Part shown: positions 49,621 through 62,930 of the stretch, piece by piece
How positions within the stretch are numbered: position 1 is the stretch's first letter
Layout: each line of letters starts with the position of its first letter
Source: Galbula dea
Taxonomy: Eukaryota; Chordata; Aves; Piciformes; Galbulidae
DNA length: 64,000 nt
NCBI GenBank assembly: GCA_013399015.1
Contig: VWZX01010408.1
Location: 62,431-126,430 of the forward strand
Direction: 5' to 3'
Notes under the pieces: model-generated
Seen by the model: only the letters and a program-made list of their open reading frames with translations
What the model was told of the DNA's origin: nothing
Database searches by the model: none
Program-made: the position numbers and the translations under genes

Positions 49621-52600
49621 TGTTGTTTGTGGCCATGCAGATGCAGATTAGGAGAATCAGTAGGGTATATTGATCTTCCCGAACCAGACAAGTGACCTAG
49701 GACACAACCCAGTGTAAGCCTGTGGGCATTCCTGGACCTTTACCATACTGTATTTTGTTACCATGTTAGCAAAGTGGGACTGCTAATACCTTTTCTCTCC
49801 CACCCTTGATGACTTCTCTCCTCAGTCTTGAACTCCTAATTGGTCTCTCTCCATGTGCAGCACAGTACATGCAGCATCTACTGTAATACAAACAATCCTC
49901 TGTTGCAGGTTTCTCTTTTTCCTCCTCAGTGTGTCACATTTATCAGCATCAACCACAAGCCCAACACAGTCAGGCTTTCCCTTGCTCTTAGCACCTCAGA
50001 GCATTTGGTTTCTTGTATCTTGTTATTAATAATACATTGTGCAAAGTTGGTACAGAGCTCAAAGTTTTCCATGTGTGTGCTGGAGTTTGATTGTAACTGT
50101 GGGTATCATTATCATCAAAGAGACTGAGGAATGGCAGCTTTTTCTTAAACAAATGGAAAGCTGTATTTAGACTCTTTTGCCACATTGTGATAGGAAGAAT
50201 AAAGGCTTTTAAATATATTTTACAGCTGCTGTTTCTTAGGTTTTTCTGCCTTACAATAGTCTCCGTGGTTCTGACTGGGAAGTTGCTGCAAAAGCTTTTT
50301 TGTTTTTATAAGTCCTATTGAAATAACACATAGTAATTGCCTCATTCCCAAATTTTCTGTTGTGGTGGAAATTTTTGGTGGAGAGGGTATAGGCATGAGC
50401 TGTAAAGCATAAACTGTTGAGAGGGATGCCCTGGATGAGTAATGAGAGAGGGGGCTTAGATGACACAGTGCTAGCAAAGTGCAAAGGAGAAGAAATGTCT
50501 CCCTAGAAAGTGAGAAGGCAATTGGCAGAAGAGCCAGAGGCTCTTTGTGGAGAGAAGGGCAGAAGCAGAGCTGGGAAGGGGGAGCAGAAAGTGGAAGGAA
50601 GTTAGGTGGGAGCAGGGACAATGCTGGAAAGCAGCAGTATAAGAGTGTACTCTTTGAAGAGAAAAAAGGAGCTGAATTCGTCATAGTGTGGCCACCAAAA
50701 ATGAATAGCAATGAAGCAACTAGCTCTATGAGCAATGGGACAAATGAATGCTTCTTTCCTGGAGGTGGCTGGATCCATGGGTGTATAATAAAGCTTGAGT
50801 TCAGGTTTTCCTGTTATAAGAACCCTAACATGGTCTCTCTGTCCTATTTCCCTGGGTGTTTTTACAAACCTTGAAGGAGATTTGTATTTCTGATGAAATT
50901 GCACATTGGATCAAAAGTTACTATGGCAGCAGCAGAGAAACACATGGTCATATACCACATATAAGCCTTTTCTTTTCCCTAAAATCTTAAGTGTATAAGT
51001 ATGTAAGTATATCCTAATACTTGCAACCCAGTGCTATCCCAAAGGGCTACGGGTAGTTTAGGAAAGCCACAGTGGTTGCAATTACCTCCATTTCACGACA
51101 CAACACAGAGTTACTAGACCCACTCTGGGCAGAGCAGATGCCTGTGCACTCCTCACCCCCACTGACCTCTGTCCTCTGAGAAATATTTTGACCTTTCACC
51201 TGCTGAAAAATATGGAGGCAGCAGCTTTCTCTTCAAAGTGCTCTAATACTCTAAGATATTTGGAGCAAAGTTGTCTGGGGAAGGCAACATGAGTTCCCTC
51301 CTTCTCTCAGCTCAGTTCCACAGCATAGCTATGGGTCCCATTTGTACCAGGTCCTGGGTGGCTACCATCCAGAAAAGACTGGTTACAGTGCTAATGCCAA
51401 ACAGAAGGTGAGCAGCAAAGAAGCCCCATCTGTTAAACACATGAAAGGTGAAGTGACAGGGTTCAAGGCAAGTACTGAAATGTAGCTGTGAATCTGAAAA
51501 CTTCATTCCAAAGAAACAAAGTCCAAAAAAATCCCATCCTGCTTCCATTGGAGTCAATGGCAAAAGTCCCACTGGTTTAACCAGGAACAGGATCAGGCCA
51601 CTTCCAGACAGATTTACAGCCAACACATGCTGCAATGCTTACATACTGCATGTGCTTACTTCTATTTCCAGCCATGGTAAAAAATTATAGCAAATGCCTA
51701 TGGATTTGTGCATATGAGTTATTACACTGCTAATGAGAGGAAGAATTACCCGAATATGGTTTAGATGGTTGTCCGTTGCCAGTATGGATGAAATTGCTGT
51801 GTCATTCACTGGCTTTGTATTGCTCTTTACCCCATTAGCATTTCCACTAGAATTATTGCAAAACATAAATCTATTTCTGGGGTTTTTTGGTGGATATGTA
51901 GAGGGACACAGGCTGTGTTTGCAATTAGAGCTACTTAGGAATCAGAACCGAAGCTGGAGGCACACTCTTGTGCCACAGAGCAGACACGGGACACTCCTCT
52001 GATAGAACCACTTCTGCTTAACTGGAGGAGTAGGAGAGGTTCTAGGTAATGAAACAAACCAAAAATACCCCCTTACAGCTAAAGGCCTCTGCACATAAGG
52101 CATGTGCACTCATGTATTAGAAAGCTTTGCCTAATTCATTCCCACATGCTCCTTGCTTTGGGCATCTGAGTCTATCCCTCTTAAACGTTAAGAAGTTTGC
52201 AGTGTAAACCCCACACAGATCCTGTTTTGTGAAAGTTTTGCTAAAAGGCAGGAACCACTGGGTTTCCTAGAAGCTGCTGTTTGCCATTTCCTTCAGTATA
52301 TAGGTGCCATGTTCTCTGCAGCTATCATTACCAAAAATTAAAACAAAAAAAAAAAGAGAGAGAAGAAAATCATCTCATGGCTGAAGCATTCCTCCCATCA
52401 CTCCTCCTACTTGGAAAAAAACCCATCTATTGTTTTCCTGTAATTGATCAAGCATAAACATTCAGCTCTGCAGTTTTAGGACTAATCACTCTACTTCTAA
52501 GACACGTGTTCACAGCTATGCAAGACACCAGCTGCTGTCATTCCAAAGGATATTAATTTATATTGTCTCTTGCTCCCATCCTCCCTGCACCAACTCACAA

Positions 52601-54881
52601 AGGGAGTGGGGTGGTGGCAGAAGCTTTAGATGAAGACATCTGCTTGAAAGGCAGACAGTAGCCACACTGCTGAGACTGCACCTGGACTTTCGCTGAAAAA
52701 TCAGACACACTAGTTGCTTCCTGGCACTCTAGGCTTTGGTAAATACACACAGGGTTTTTACTACTGTTTCTTACTTATTTACCTCATTCTAGGTGAAATT
52801 GAATGTGGAGACAGGCAAGTAAACAGATTTCAGGAGTAAAACTGAGCTGACAAACAAAACATCACAGACATAGTACAGTGATTACAGGGATTAAGGAGGG
52901 GAAAGAGGAAAGCTGAACCCTCTAATTTTGCCCCCTAAAGAGGTATTTTTCATGATGGTTGGCTGTAATCAGCTCCTTTCTGGAGAATCTGGCAAGTGCC
53001 TGGGCTCATATACAGATGAACCCTGCCACTAGCAGCCCTCGGAGGAAGACATGGAGGAGAAGATGACTTCCTGGGTGTCCTTCTGTGAGATCCCACGGAT
53101 ACAGACAGTGCTTGACACCAAGTGCCTTGAGCCTGTGACCCTGCTACAGCATACAAAGTTGGTCTTCCTCTCCTCCCCCAGACAGCTCCCAGTAACAGAA
53201 CTTGAAAGCACTGCACATGAGCTTTCCCTATCCAGTGTGATGGCCAGAGCCCTGCACAGACTGGGCACACGGGAGGCTCACAAACCACCACGGAGTTTGT
53301 CACAGAACTCCTCTGGGACTGCTGCAAGCCACTGCTCTTTCCACCGGCACCCCCGGGGGAAAGTCCTGTGCACAGGGACATACAGGGACTAACATGCTCT
53401 GGTAGAAAGAGCCTGTTCTGATGAAATGTTTGCATACCTTCTTCCAGATAAAACAAAGATGAGGGTTTGACTATAAGAGATATGAAAAATTTCTTTCTCC
53501 TAAGAGCATGGCTGTTTTCTGATCCCTTCACATTCGCTAATCAAATACCAATGTGACTGGGGTCACATTACATTATGGCTGTCAGCTTTAAGTGCATATT
53601 ATATTTTTCTTGTCCTGTCTTGGTCTGCTGTGTTGTGTTGCTGTTTCACCCACAGAGACAAGATCAGAAGAATTTTCTTTGTTACTTGCCTTGGACCTGG
53701 TACTGCCATATCGCATGTAAGTGACTAGTGAAAAGTTTACTAAGCAAAGAAATTAGTTGAGTTGTTGCTCTGTGGCATTTTATTATACTAGTAAAGAGCT
53801 GAGGGGTGGTAATATATAGTTTAGATGTGAGGTGCTGTTTGCCCATGCTTCCTGCAGCAATTTTTAAAAATAAAAACTGAGTTCAAACTGGGGATGTATT
53901 TCACTCTTTTTAAGATGTAGATGGACATGAAGGTTTGGGAGTCTGTTTTATAATGTCTGAACTAGCAGTGTTCCTGAGGCAAATCTAGAAAGCCTTTCTT
54001 GTTATTACATTACATGCCTGAATTCCCACTGCCAGATACCACATGAAGTCACTTACCCACTGCTTCTGGTGGAGAATCCATATCTAGGCATGCTTTATTT
54101 TGTGTTTTGCTCAAGGTAAATGAGAAGGTGGGTGCAGGTTGGGGAGGGCATCTTTCTTCCCTGTTTCTTTCATTAGCTTAAGCTGAACTTATTGATTCTT
54201 TCGGTAATCACCTCGGAGCCTGCAGCTATGGGTAGGTGACACAAGCATCTCTTTTTGCTCTGTAAAATTTTCCCTGTTCCTTGAGTTCATGGTTTCACTC
54301 CTCTATGCTCTCTGTAGGTCTCCAGAGAGCTCTACTTTCCCAGGGATATGCAGGCCTCAGGGCAGCAACCCTGTGAAATATTAGTGCTCCCTCTACACTC
54401 TCCATCTAATAAGTCAAGATATTTTGTGACAGAAATGTTATTTTTAGCATCCCTATCCCTCTGCCACAGACACTGTGAAGCTAAGGAGCCCTGACTGTTG
54501 TGCCATTAGACAGTTTTGACTGGCTAGTCCCACTAAAATATATGAGTCCTCAAAGATGATGTTGGGAATTAATTAATTCTAGCAGACTCCTGCCACCCCC
54601 TTCTTTTCTGTAAACAGAGACAACACCTCAAAGGGGCAAACTGCAGATGGTATTGCTTGTCTCTTAGTGACACACATACCCTAGGTTGAAGTTACCTGGG
54701 GAATTGTACCCATGCCACTGTTAAGTAAATATCTCTGAAGTAGTGTCCATCTAAAGAACTGTTTCCTAGCTACACTCTTAGGCAGAGACCTAAGGTCTTG
54801 AAGCAGTCCAGGGAAGACTTATCTTACGGTCTTATGTTCCCCAAAACTCTTCCACTGGATTTCCCAGTCCATTACTCACAA

Positions 54882-55718
54882 TTCATAGAATCATAGAATG
54901 TTAGGGGTTAGAAGGGATCTAGAAAGATCATCAGGTCCTACCCCCCTGCCAAAGCAGGACACCTAGGTAAGGTCACACAGGAATGAGTCCAGGCGGGCCT
55001 TGAATGTCTCCAGAGTAGGAGACTCCACAACCCCCCTGGGCAGCCTGTTCCAGTGTTCCGTCACCCTTACTGTGAAAAAGTTTTTCCTCACATTAACATA
55101 AAACCTCCTATGCTCTAACTTGTTCCCACTGCCCCTTGTCCTAACATTGGATGACATTGAGAAGAGCCTGTCTCCTTCTTCCTGACACTGGCCCTTCACA
55201 TATTTATAGACATTGATGAGGTGCCCACTCAGTCTCCTCTTCTCCAGGCTAAAGAGACCCAGCTCTCTCAGCCTGTCCTCCTAGGGTAGATGCTCCACTC
55301 CCTTGATCATCTTGGTGGCCCTGCGCTGGACTGTCTCCAGTAGCTCCCTGTCCTCCTTGAACTGGGGAGCCCAGAACTGGATACAGTACTCCAGGTGGGG
55401 CCTCACCAGCACAGAGTAGAGGGGGAGGATAACCTCCCTCGACCTGCTGGCCATGGTCTTCTTAATGCATCCCAGGATGCCATCGGCCTTCCTTGCTGCA
55501 AGGGCACACTGCTGGCTCATGGTCATCCTCCTGTCCACCAGAACCCCTAGGTCTTTCTCCCCAGAGCTGCTCTCCAATAGATCAGCCCCCAGCCTGTATT
55601 GATACATGGGGTTATTCTTCCCCAGATGCAGGACCCTACACTAGCTCTTGTTAAATTGCATTAAATTTCTCACTGCCCAGCTCTCCATCCTGTCCAGGTC
55701 ATGCTGGAAAGGTTTTCC
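54882..55718 (-). mobile_element. CR1 LINE, best preserved copy, upstream of NRP2
   Basis: A 5'-truncated CR1 of about 840 bases on the minus strand. The reading frame from 55607 to 55281 runs [20 protein letters not shown] and on to [20 protein letters not shown] and [10 protein letters not shown] before a TAG. A second piece, 55199-54963, encodes [20 protein letters not shown] and [20 protein letters not shown]. The 3' tail is ATTCTATGATTCTATGAAT. Fewer disruptions than the other copies suggest a younger insertion. It lacks the catalytic FADD motif because truncation falls just downstream of it, so it cannot be active. Confidence 0.93.
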
Positions 55719-58162
55719 AGATTCGTGCTAGTATATGGGATGATACACTGAGGGTGTGAGATGACAGACTGTGGCAACCATTTCCTTGTTGCCTGTGCTT
55801 GGAAAAAGCTTGGGGAGTGAGAAAGGCTACAAACTTCCACTGCCCCAGCTTATTGCACTCTGCACCCACATGGAAGTCCTGCACAGGGCACACATGCATC
55901 GAAGGGAGAGGCAGTTATATGAGGGTTGTTTTTTTATCCACTATTAGATAAACTATTAGATGTAAACTGGGATCAAAATCTCAGGGCTTCCCCATACATT
56001 GATCTGTATCCTGTACCTATGCAATACAACTCTACATAGAAATCTGTATTTGAAACAACAGCTGGGTTTTTTGGGTTGTTTGTTTGGTTTTTTGCTTACC
56101 CTGATTTTAGGAGTGCAAGTGATTTCTGTGTGCAGCAGGGCTCCCCTCCATGCAGGAGACAAGAAGGGTTTCTCTCTTGAAGGGGTTAATTGTTTTGTAT
56201 TTGTAAAGAGCTTGGAGAGCTCCAATCTTTGTGAGCCAAGTTGTCTCTTTCTTGCTCTTGCTTCCAAGTACTATGGTTCTCTGGGCCAAATACAAGTTAC
56301 TTTTACACATACTGTAGCTCAGTCCAAGGGACAGTAATGTTGCAGCTCAGATCTCCAAGCCCTTTCTATACACACGATAAATTCGTGCCCTGGGGCTGTT
56401 CTGCAAAACGGACTCACATGGGTCAAGCTATTGGGGTGTCAAGGTTTCGGGGCTTCCTGTCTTAGGAAGGCACAGAACAGCTGTAAAATAGCTACACTAA
56501 ACACTTTATCCAGACCATTAGTCAACCACAGGATCACCAGCTGCTGGCACCCCTGAGGAGAACCATGCCTTGAAGTGCAGCCAAGTTGCCAGGGCCTCTC
56601 ATTGCAGAGGTGAAGGGGGACAGCTTCACTCTCCAGGGGACAGAAAAACCCCAAGTGCCTGTGATTATGACCAGACTATGTGAGTGTCCAGAAAAAGTGG
56701 AATTAGAAACTGATCCTCTTCGCCCTGTCATCACTCCCCTGCCTCCCTGCTGCTGCCAGCACTTCAGCACTTGTGCCATGGCAAGAGGAGTCACAAGGGC
56801 ACACAAGAAGCCTCTTTCCCCAGCTTGTTACAGCAGATGCAGATGAATAAGTGGCAGGAGTAGAGGGATATGCTGCGATGCCTGGTGTTGCAGGGCTCAG
56901 AGCGGACTCGGCCCTGCTGGATCCAGGATAGGGTTGGGAGGCAACACCTGCCCAGGGAGGCTCCCATCTTCCTCTCTAAACAGAGGGTGAAGAGTTGCAG
57001 AATGAAAGAGTGAGGGCTGGGATAGGGCCAGGAATGACACTGCAGTGGGAAACTCCTTCTCCTAGTTGGTTTCAGCCATGTTACTGCCTGCATGCTTGAC
57101 CCTGGCTGATCAAAGCCTCAGTAGGACATTGCCCTCATCTTCCTGCCCTGTCACTGCCAGCAGGGGCAAGAGTTATTCCTCTTTTGTGTGTGATGGTATC
57201 CTGGGGACCTCATCTTCCCTCTAATCAAATAATCAGATGTGTTTATTGTTGTGGAAATCATGCCTTCCCCTGAAATGCCTGACCAGCAACAGCTTCCTGG
57301 CTTTGTCTGCAGCCCTGTGGCTTGCATCCCACCTCTCCTGGTGTGGCCTGAGGGGCTAAGTAGGCCAGCCAGCCACTTGCTTAGGGGGGCTGTTCTATAT
57401 GTATTGTGTCTGCACAGAGAAGATCTCTGAGAGGACCTCTGAGGGGACCCTAACAGCTGAGAGTAAAAATGGGCCCATACAAGGGTTTCTCTCTCTATGA
57501 CCAACCTTTGCCATGGGAGAAAACTAGCCACATCCCAAGAGGACGTTTATATTTGGAGAAGACACTGTGTCAACAGGACACTTGACTGAGGAAGAGGATG
57601 GCCACCATCATGGTGCTTCCTCTGCCTCCACAGGAGCTGTCTGAGGAGCCAGGAGGCCCTCCTTGTCCAGCCACAGTGGCTGTGGGGCATGATGTGCCAG
57701 TTCAGACCACCTGGGTTTCCCCATGAGGCTGATAGGAGATGTCTGGGAACTCTGTTCACTCATAGCTGTCTCATCCACTGAGTTGGAGCTGTCAGTAATG
57801 CAGGCTGGCCTCGTGTTGTGGTGGCAGCTGTCCATGACTCTCACTAGACCAGTCACCTCTGCTGCTGCTCACCCCTTCAATGCTGGGAAGCCTTGCAGGT
57901 GCTGAATCAAGATCAGCTGTGCAGCATATCTTGATCTTGTGGTGTTTCCTCACCTGCCTGCAGCCCCAGCTCAGGGGACACACCACTGCACGGAGCTGCT
58001 GCTGAACTGTCTCATTTCACAGGCTCTCCAGCTCAGCCAACAACACGGTTCATCTGTCTGCTGACCTCCCTGTCCCCAACACACATAATATAATGCATAT
58101 ATTTTTCCTCTGACCCCATATTCTGTTAGGAAAAGAAATGTCCTTACTGTATTACCAGTCTG

Positions 58163-58235
58163 ATTTTTTTGGTTGGTTGGTTTTTGGTTTTTTGGGTTTT
58201 TTTTTTGGTGTGTGTTTTTTGGTTTTGTTTTTTGT
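58163..58235. repeat. T/G-only low-complexity tract
   Basis: About 73 bases of T and G only (TTTTTTTGGTTGGTTGGTTT and GGTGTGTGTTTTTTGG), in the upstream intergenic region. It resembles the reverse complement of the A/C tract at 26959-27094. Confidence 0.9.
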
Positions 58236-60124
58236 CCAGCTCTTTTCCTGTTTTTCCACTTTCACAGCACAGCATTTCTTAATCTGAGGGTAAGGACAAC
58301 TTAAACTTCTTAGCTTGAGAAGACACACAGCAGGGGGAAAAGTAAACAGCCCACAGCTTGCTTAATAAAAAGCTGGTGCTGACCCAAGCACTCGGGCAGC
58401 CCCAGCAGCCCTGCCCCCATCCTCTGCACAGAGAACATCTCAGATGCAGCAGGGCATTGCACGTGTGATTGCCTTCAGCTGAATCACAGTATCTGAAGCC
58501 TGCCTACCTTTCATGGGACCCCACCTAACTTGCCTGTCTGTGCTTGGCATCTGTTGGAACCCTTAAGTTTTCGCACCAGTGTTCTGGCTCGTGAGCCAAA
58601 GCTCTGGCTATAGGATGTATGAGAAGGGCAAGTCAGAGGTGAAAGGAGCAGAGTGAACTGGTAGGAAGTATGGTGGTTGGGGTTTTTTTAACAAATAATG
58701 GATTTCTCAAAAATAAAAAGGCTTAACAAATTAAAGCAGATATGCAGGTTACTTGGCAGCTAGAGGATAAACCTGAACATCCTGGGTACATGAAGCATCA
58801 AAGCATTCCCCAAAGTAGAGGGCCCTGAGAGCTGTCCTGTGGGCTTGGTACTCAGACCCTGTTCTGGCAAGGCTGTTTGCAAAGCGTGTTTTCTTTCCTG
58901 CTCTTGGGAGCCTGTGGGCAATCATACATGCCCAGTGCAGTGCTGCACCCAGGCTCTCATGGGATGATGGAGTTGATAGGCATATTGTTGGCCCTCCACA
59001 CCTAAAGCACAAATCCAGCTGGACTCAACCTCTTTGAAGTCAATGAGAGAACAAGTGCCTCTTATTCAGCACAAACACCCAAGAGGAAACATGTAACCAA
59101 ACAGCCAAAAAAAAAAAAAAAAGTCACTCTCCTTGAAACACTACCTCAGACATTGCCCATGCTAGGCCAAGGGCTCCAATTGTTCCCCCAGCACCTGCAG
59201 GGCCAGAGAGGACCCAAAGCTCAGCTGGCAGATGGGCTCCTCTCTTCCCTTTGGGGCCCAGGGAGTACCCGCCAAATACCACTGCTGCTGGCCAAACCCA
59301 TGACTGATAAAAAACATGTTGCTGGGTGATTTGAATCATTTGCTGGCATCCCTGAGCCAGCCTTTGCCAGAGGAACGAAAAAGCCCTACAGAAATCCCAC
59401 CATGATAGAACCCCTGTTGTCACAGTGACCCTGTCAGCTAAGATTTGGAATCTGATGCTCTGGTCGCCACCTTGCTGTTCCCTGTATCCCTCACGTTGGA
59501 TTCTTTGGGAGGCAGCCATCCTGAGCTGAAGTAGCCCAGGTAGGTGGGAACCTCACCATGCCCTGCACAGCTGGGCCCCACGACTACACTGTCTCCCCTG
59601 GCACCTTGGGTCCCCAGGCCACTGAAGGGACCTGTGTGTTACCTCTTGTCTGCAAGAGGGAGAGGGATCTCAGGGCTACCTGCTTCCTCTACACACAAGT
59701 CATCCAAGAAAGAGGAAACGCACAACCTAAGTGAAGCTTCATGATTTCCCCTCTTTTCCTAATGCTAAACGTAGAAGAAAATTCACAGTCAAGAGCCTCA
59801 GGAATTCAAACTTGGTGAATGCTGCCTCTGATCTCAGGAAACTTGGCCAGAAGTAAACGTGCAGAGGAACATAACCGTTGCAAAAGACAGTGTTTGGCTT
59901 TTCAAATCCAAGACCTAAACACATTGTGCTTTGGCTGCAATTTAGCATTCCTGCTTTTCTTTTCCTTTTCTATTTTGTAGCAAGAGCAGTTTAATCACTC
60001 TCCAATCCACCCTAGCCCCCCCCAGCCTTGTTCCCATCTCCGATCTATCCACTCTGGTGTGCCATCAAAGAATTGGAAGGAAGGAGTTGGGAAATGATCC
60101 ATATGAAGAAAAAACAAGACAGTC

Positions 60125-60145
60125 TTTTTTTTTTTTTTTTTTTTT
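60125..60145 (+). repeat. Homopolymer of 21 T
   Basis: Twenty-one consecutive T bases. No SINE or LINE body adjoins it, so there is no reason to call it a retroposon tail. Shorter A runs of 14, 17 and 16 lie at 18691-18704, 27579-27595 and 59107-59122. Confidence 0.95.
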
Positions 60146-61347
60146 CAGGAGCAGCTCAGTTACCTTTGTTCTCTCACAGTAATGAAAATCCCTACAATTG
60201 GAGAAGGAGAAAGGACATGGGGGATGGCGTGGGACCAAGTGCTAGGAGAGAGGGATAGGGCAGAATGGGAAGACTAGAAGCGTGACTGCATTAAACGCAC
60301 ATTGGACTGAGGCCTTACTATCTCATTACATGTCAGGAAAAATGACCAGCCTGAAGGGCTTACTTCCAATAAAGGTAGGAGAGGAACAAGGAAGGAGGGA
60401 AGCAAGGAAAGACATTCTTCATGGTAAAGACGATGTGTACATGTGCCTCTCTGAAGGGACCCAGAAACACCCTTCTTGTACATAACACTTTGGCAACTGA
60501 ATTAGTTGTGATTGATTTGGCCAAATCTGAATGCTGAGCTGGCAATTGGACATGCTAAGAGTATCTTTGATTTCCTCTACTTGATGAAATATCCAGCAGT
60601 CTGTCAGGCCATTCAGCATAATTTAAATATCTGGATATATTGAAATATCCAGCAGCCTCACAATTGCTCTAACTTATGCACTGGTTTCAAACTCCCTACA
60701 TGTGCCACCTGCCCTCCCCACCCTGGCCAAGTCATTGAGCACACTACTGCTGCACCGTGGCCCTGGTGCCTTTTCAGGAGCTCTCACTCACTGAAGCAAC
60801 TCTGGCAAATCCTTTCCACAGCTGGGGCAGGGACCTCCCAGCAAACAGCCCACCTCTGCAAATTGTCACTTACGGAGTTGCAGGCTTTGGAGTGACATTC
60901 AGCTGTGGAAACGTCATTCAGTGACATGTGGAAATGCTGCTCTGAAACTTCCTCCTCACTTCCTTATGCTCCCAGCTGTTCTGTACATCCATCCACTCAT
61001 GAACCAGGAGGTCACCACCTTTACCACTTTTCTTAGCTGCATATGTTGTTGTAATTTACTGACTATCCTTTGGAGAGAGGGAACGGCTAGAAATAAGTTA
61101 GAAAAGTAAACTGGCTTTTAGGTCAAAAGCAGTTACAGCGAAGTATATATGCATGTATGTGTGTGCCTAGGAGAGAGGGAAAAGGGAAGGAAGGAGGAAG
61201 GGAGGGCTGGCTTATTTGCTTTTATTCACTTATAAATGAGTTTCTTCATATTGCTCTATTTTTCATTCTCTTTTTATTCCTAGAAAAAATATGGTAGATG
61301 GAGCTTCTTTAAATTATATCTTGCTAGTTGGAAAATCTAGGCTGCAA

Positions 61348-61366
61348 TTATTTATTTATTTATTTA
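61348..61366 (+). repeat. Short ATTT microsatellite
   Basis: About five units of TTAT/ATTT in intergenic DNA. Nothing else of note surrounds it. Confidence 0.85.
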
Positions 61367-62747
61367 CTTTGTATTCTGGGTTGCAGGGTGTGCTGAAGGA
61401 GAACTCCAATTTAACAGAGCCTGCGTAGGTAAGATTTTGGCAGAGAAGCAGACTTCACTTCCTAACCAGTACCAAGAATCTGGAGAAGAATGGGGTAGGT
61501 TTCAATGTAAGGTTCCTTTTCTCGTAATGAATTTTAATGACAGCTTTCACGACTGCTTCTTTGATTTGCAAGAGAAAATGAAAAACCTACACCTTGAAAC
61601 TTATACAACAATGCTGCTAACATCTTTCAGCTTCTGGCATTATCTTGGAGAACCTTTCAGTCCTGTTTCTATGACACATTGTTTTCCTCACAAAATGTAT
61701 TTTCAATATGAAACATTGAATGCTCACTGCTTCTTTCTATAGTTTTTATTCATCACCTGCTAGAGGCAAAGGGCATAGTTTTATATAGACTCCTCATTGA
61801 ATGCCTTATTTTGCAATTTTATTCTACTGTACATATTTCCTAATAAATTATTTTCTTTCAGATGCAGATATTCTTCTTCTGGAAAAGTGAAGCAGGGCTG
61901 TTTCCTCAACACTGAGGTTTTTTTTTTTTGTCGCGAGCACAGCCAACTCATCTGGTTTGGGTTAGCTTGTCAGGCATATTTTGGGAACAATTTGAGAATT
62001 AATTCTTTTTAAAGACTACAGTCACCTTTTTGTCCACTGAAACTGGTTCAGGATTTTTGTGCCCGGCAAGCAATAAAACAGCTTTTGCACAAGTGATAGG
62101 CATGTTCTAGACAAGCAAAATGATGGTGGAGATAAACTCTGTGTCTTTCTTGCCATCTATACCCACAAAGCAATTGATTCAAAAGTGACTGCATCTCGTC
62201 CCTGTGTGTAAAGACAGCATGAATCCAGCCTGCACTGCACTGGGGGCCACATGCTTTGACTCTGTATCACTTTCAGGTGCCAGAAAAACTCTTGGTGTTT
62301 AGTACCTATGCTCACAGGTGGCTCAAGGCTTCTCAGCAGTGAAGGCAGAAGTTGTGTTTGAGGTCTACACGGCTTTGGGGATGTCAGGGGGAACCAGGGA
62401 AGAAAGAGGCAGTTAGGGAAGGGGACTTTGTGGTGTCAGTGGTACCCGTGGAGTTGAAGGGAGTAGGCCATGAGATTTGAGTGGCAAGATGTGAATCTAG
62501 GGGGCAGTGATGGGTGACAGGTGTCTTTCTCTCTTCATGCTGGTTGATAGTTTTCCTCATACAACCTACCTGCCCTTCTGCTTCCTCTCAGGCATGGGTA
62601 ACTTTCTGCTGCAAACAGGTTGTGACTCTGGGCTCAGTGGAAGGGTATCACAAGCCTGAGATGCAAAATGGAAATTGGGGAGCAGTGGTCAGCATATCAG
62701 AAAGTGCCACGTTCCTTACTGGTATGTGAAATTCACACATTAGGGAC

Positions 62748-62930
62748 AATCTCCTCTTCTCTCCACCCTGTATTTCCTGCTCAGGTCTGACACCCCTACT
62801 ACCCCCATCCCCCACCTCCCACTTTCGAACCTATTTTAATTTCTCATCCCTTTTCCCTTGCTCCAGTTGCCTCTCCCTGTCATTTCCTACTCCCTCTTCC
62901 CCCTTCCCTTCCCGATTCCCAGAGCAATCC
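62748..62930. repeat. Pyrimidine-rich tract
   Basis: About 180 bases strongly biased to C and T on the plus strand (CTACTACCCCCATCCCCCAC, CCCTCTTCCCCCTTCCCTTC). It lies upstream of NRP2 with no reading frame I recognise. Confidence 0.7.

Larger units (their letters stand above)
43161..54881. other. Upstream intergenic DNA, left part
   Basis: 11.7 kb upstream of NRP2 with only short open frames on both strands, none recognisable. It contains the purine tract (46381-46520), a G12 run and an AT-rich candidate regulatory patch at 45640-45760. Confidence 0.75.

Noticed and set aside
52950..53531. 193-codon open frame on the minus strand in intergenic DNA
   Set aside because: Starts at GTG, amino-acid content is low-complexity (S, G, P, C), no family resemblance. 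Treated as chance.
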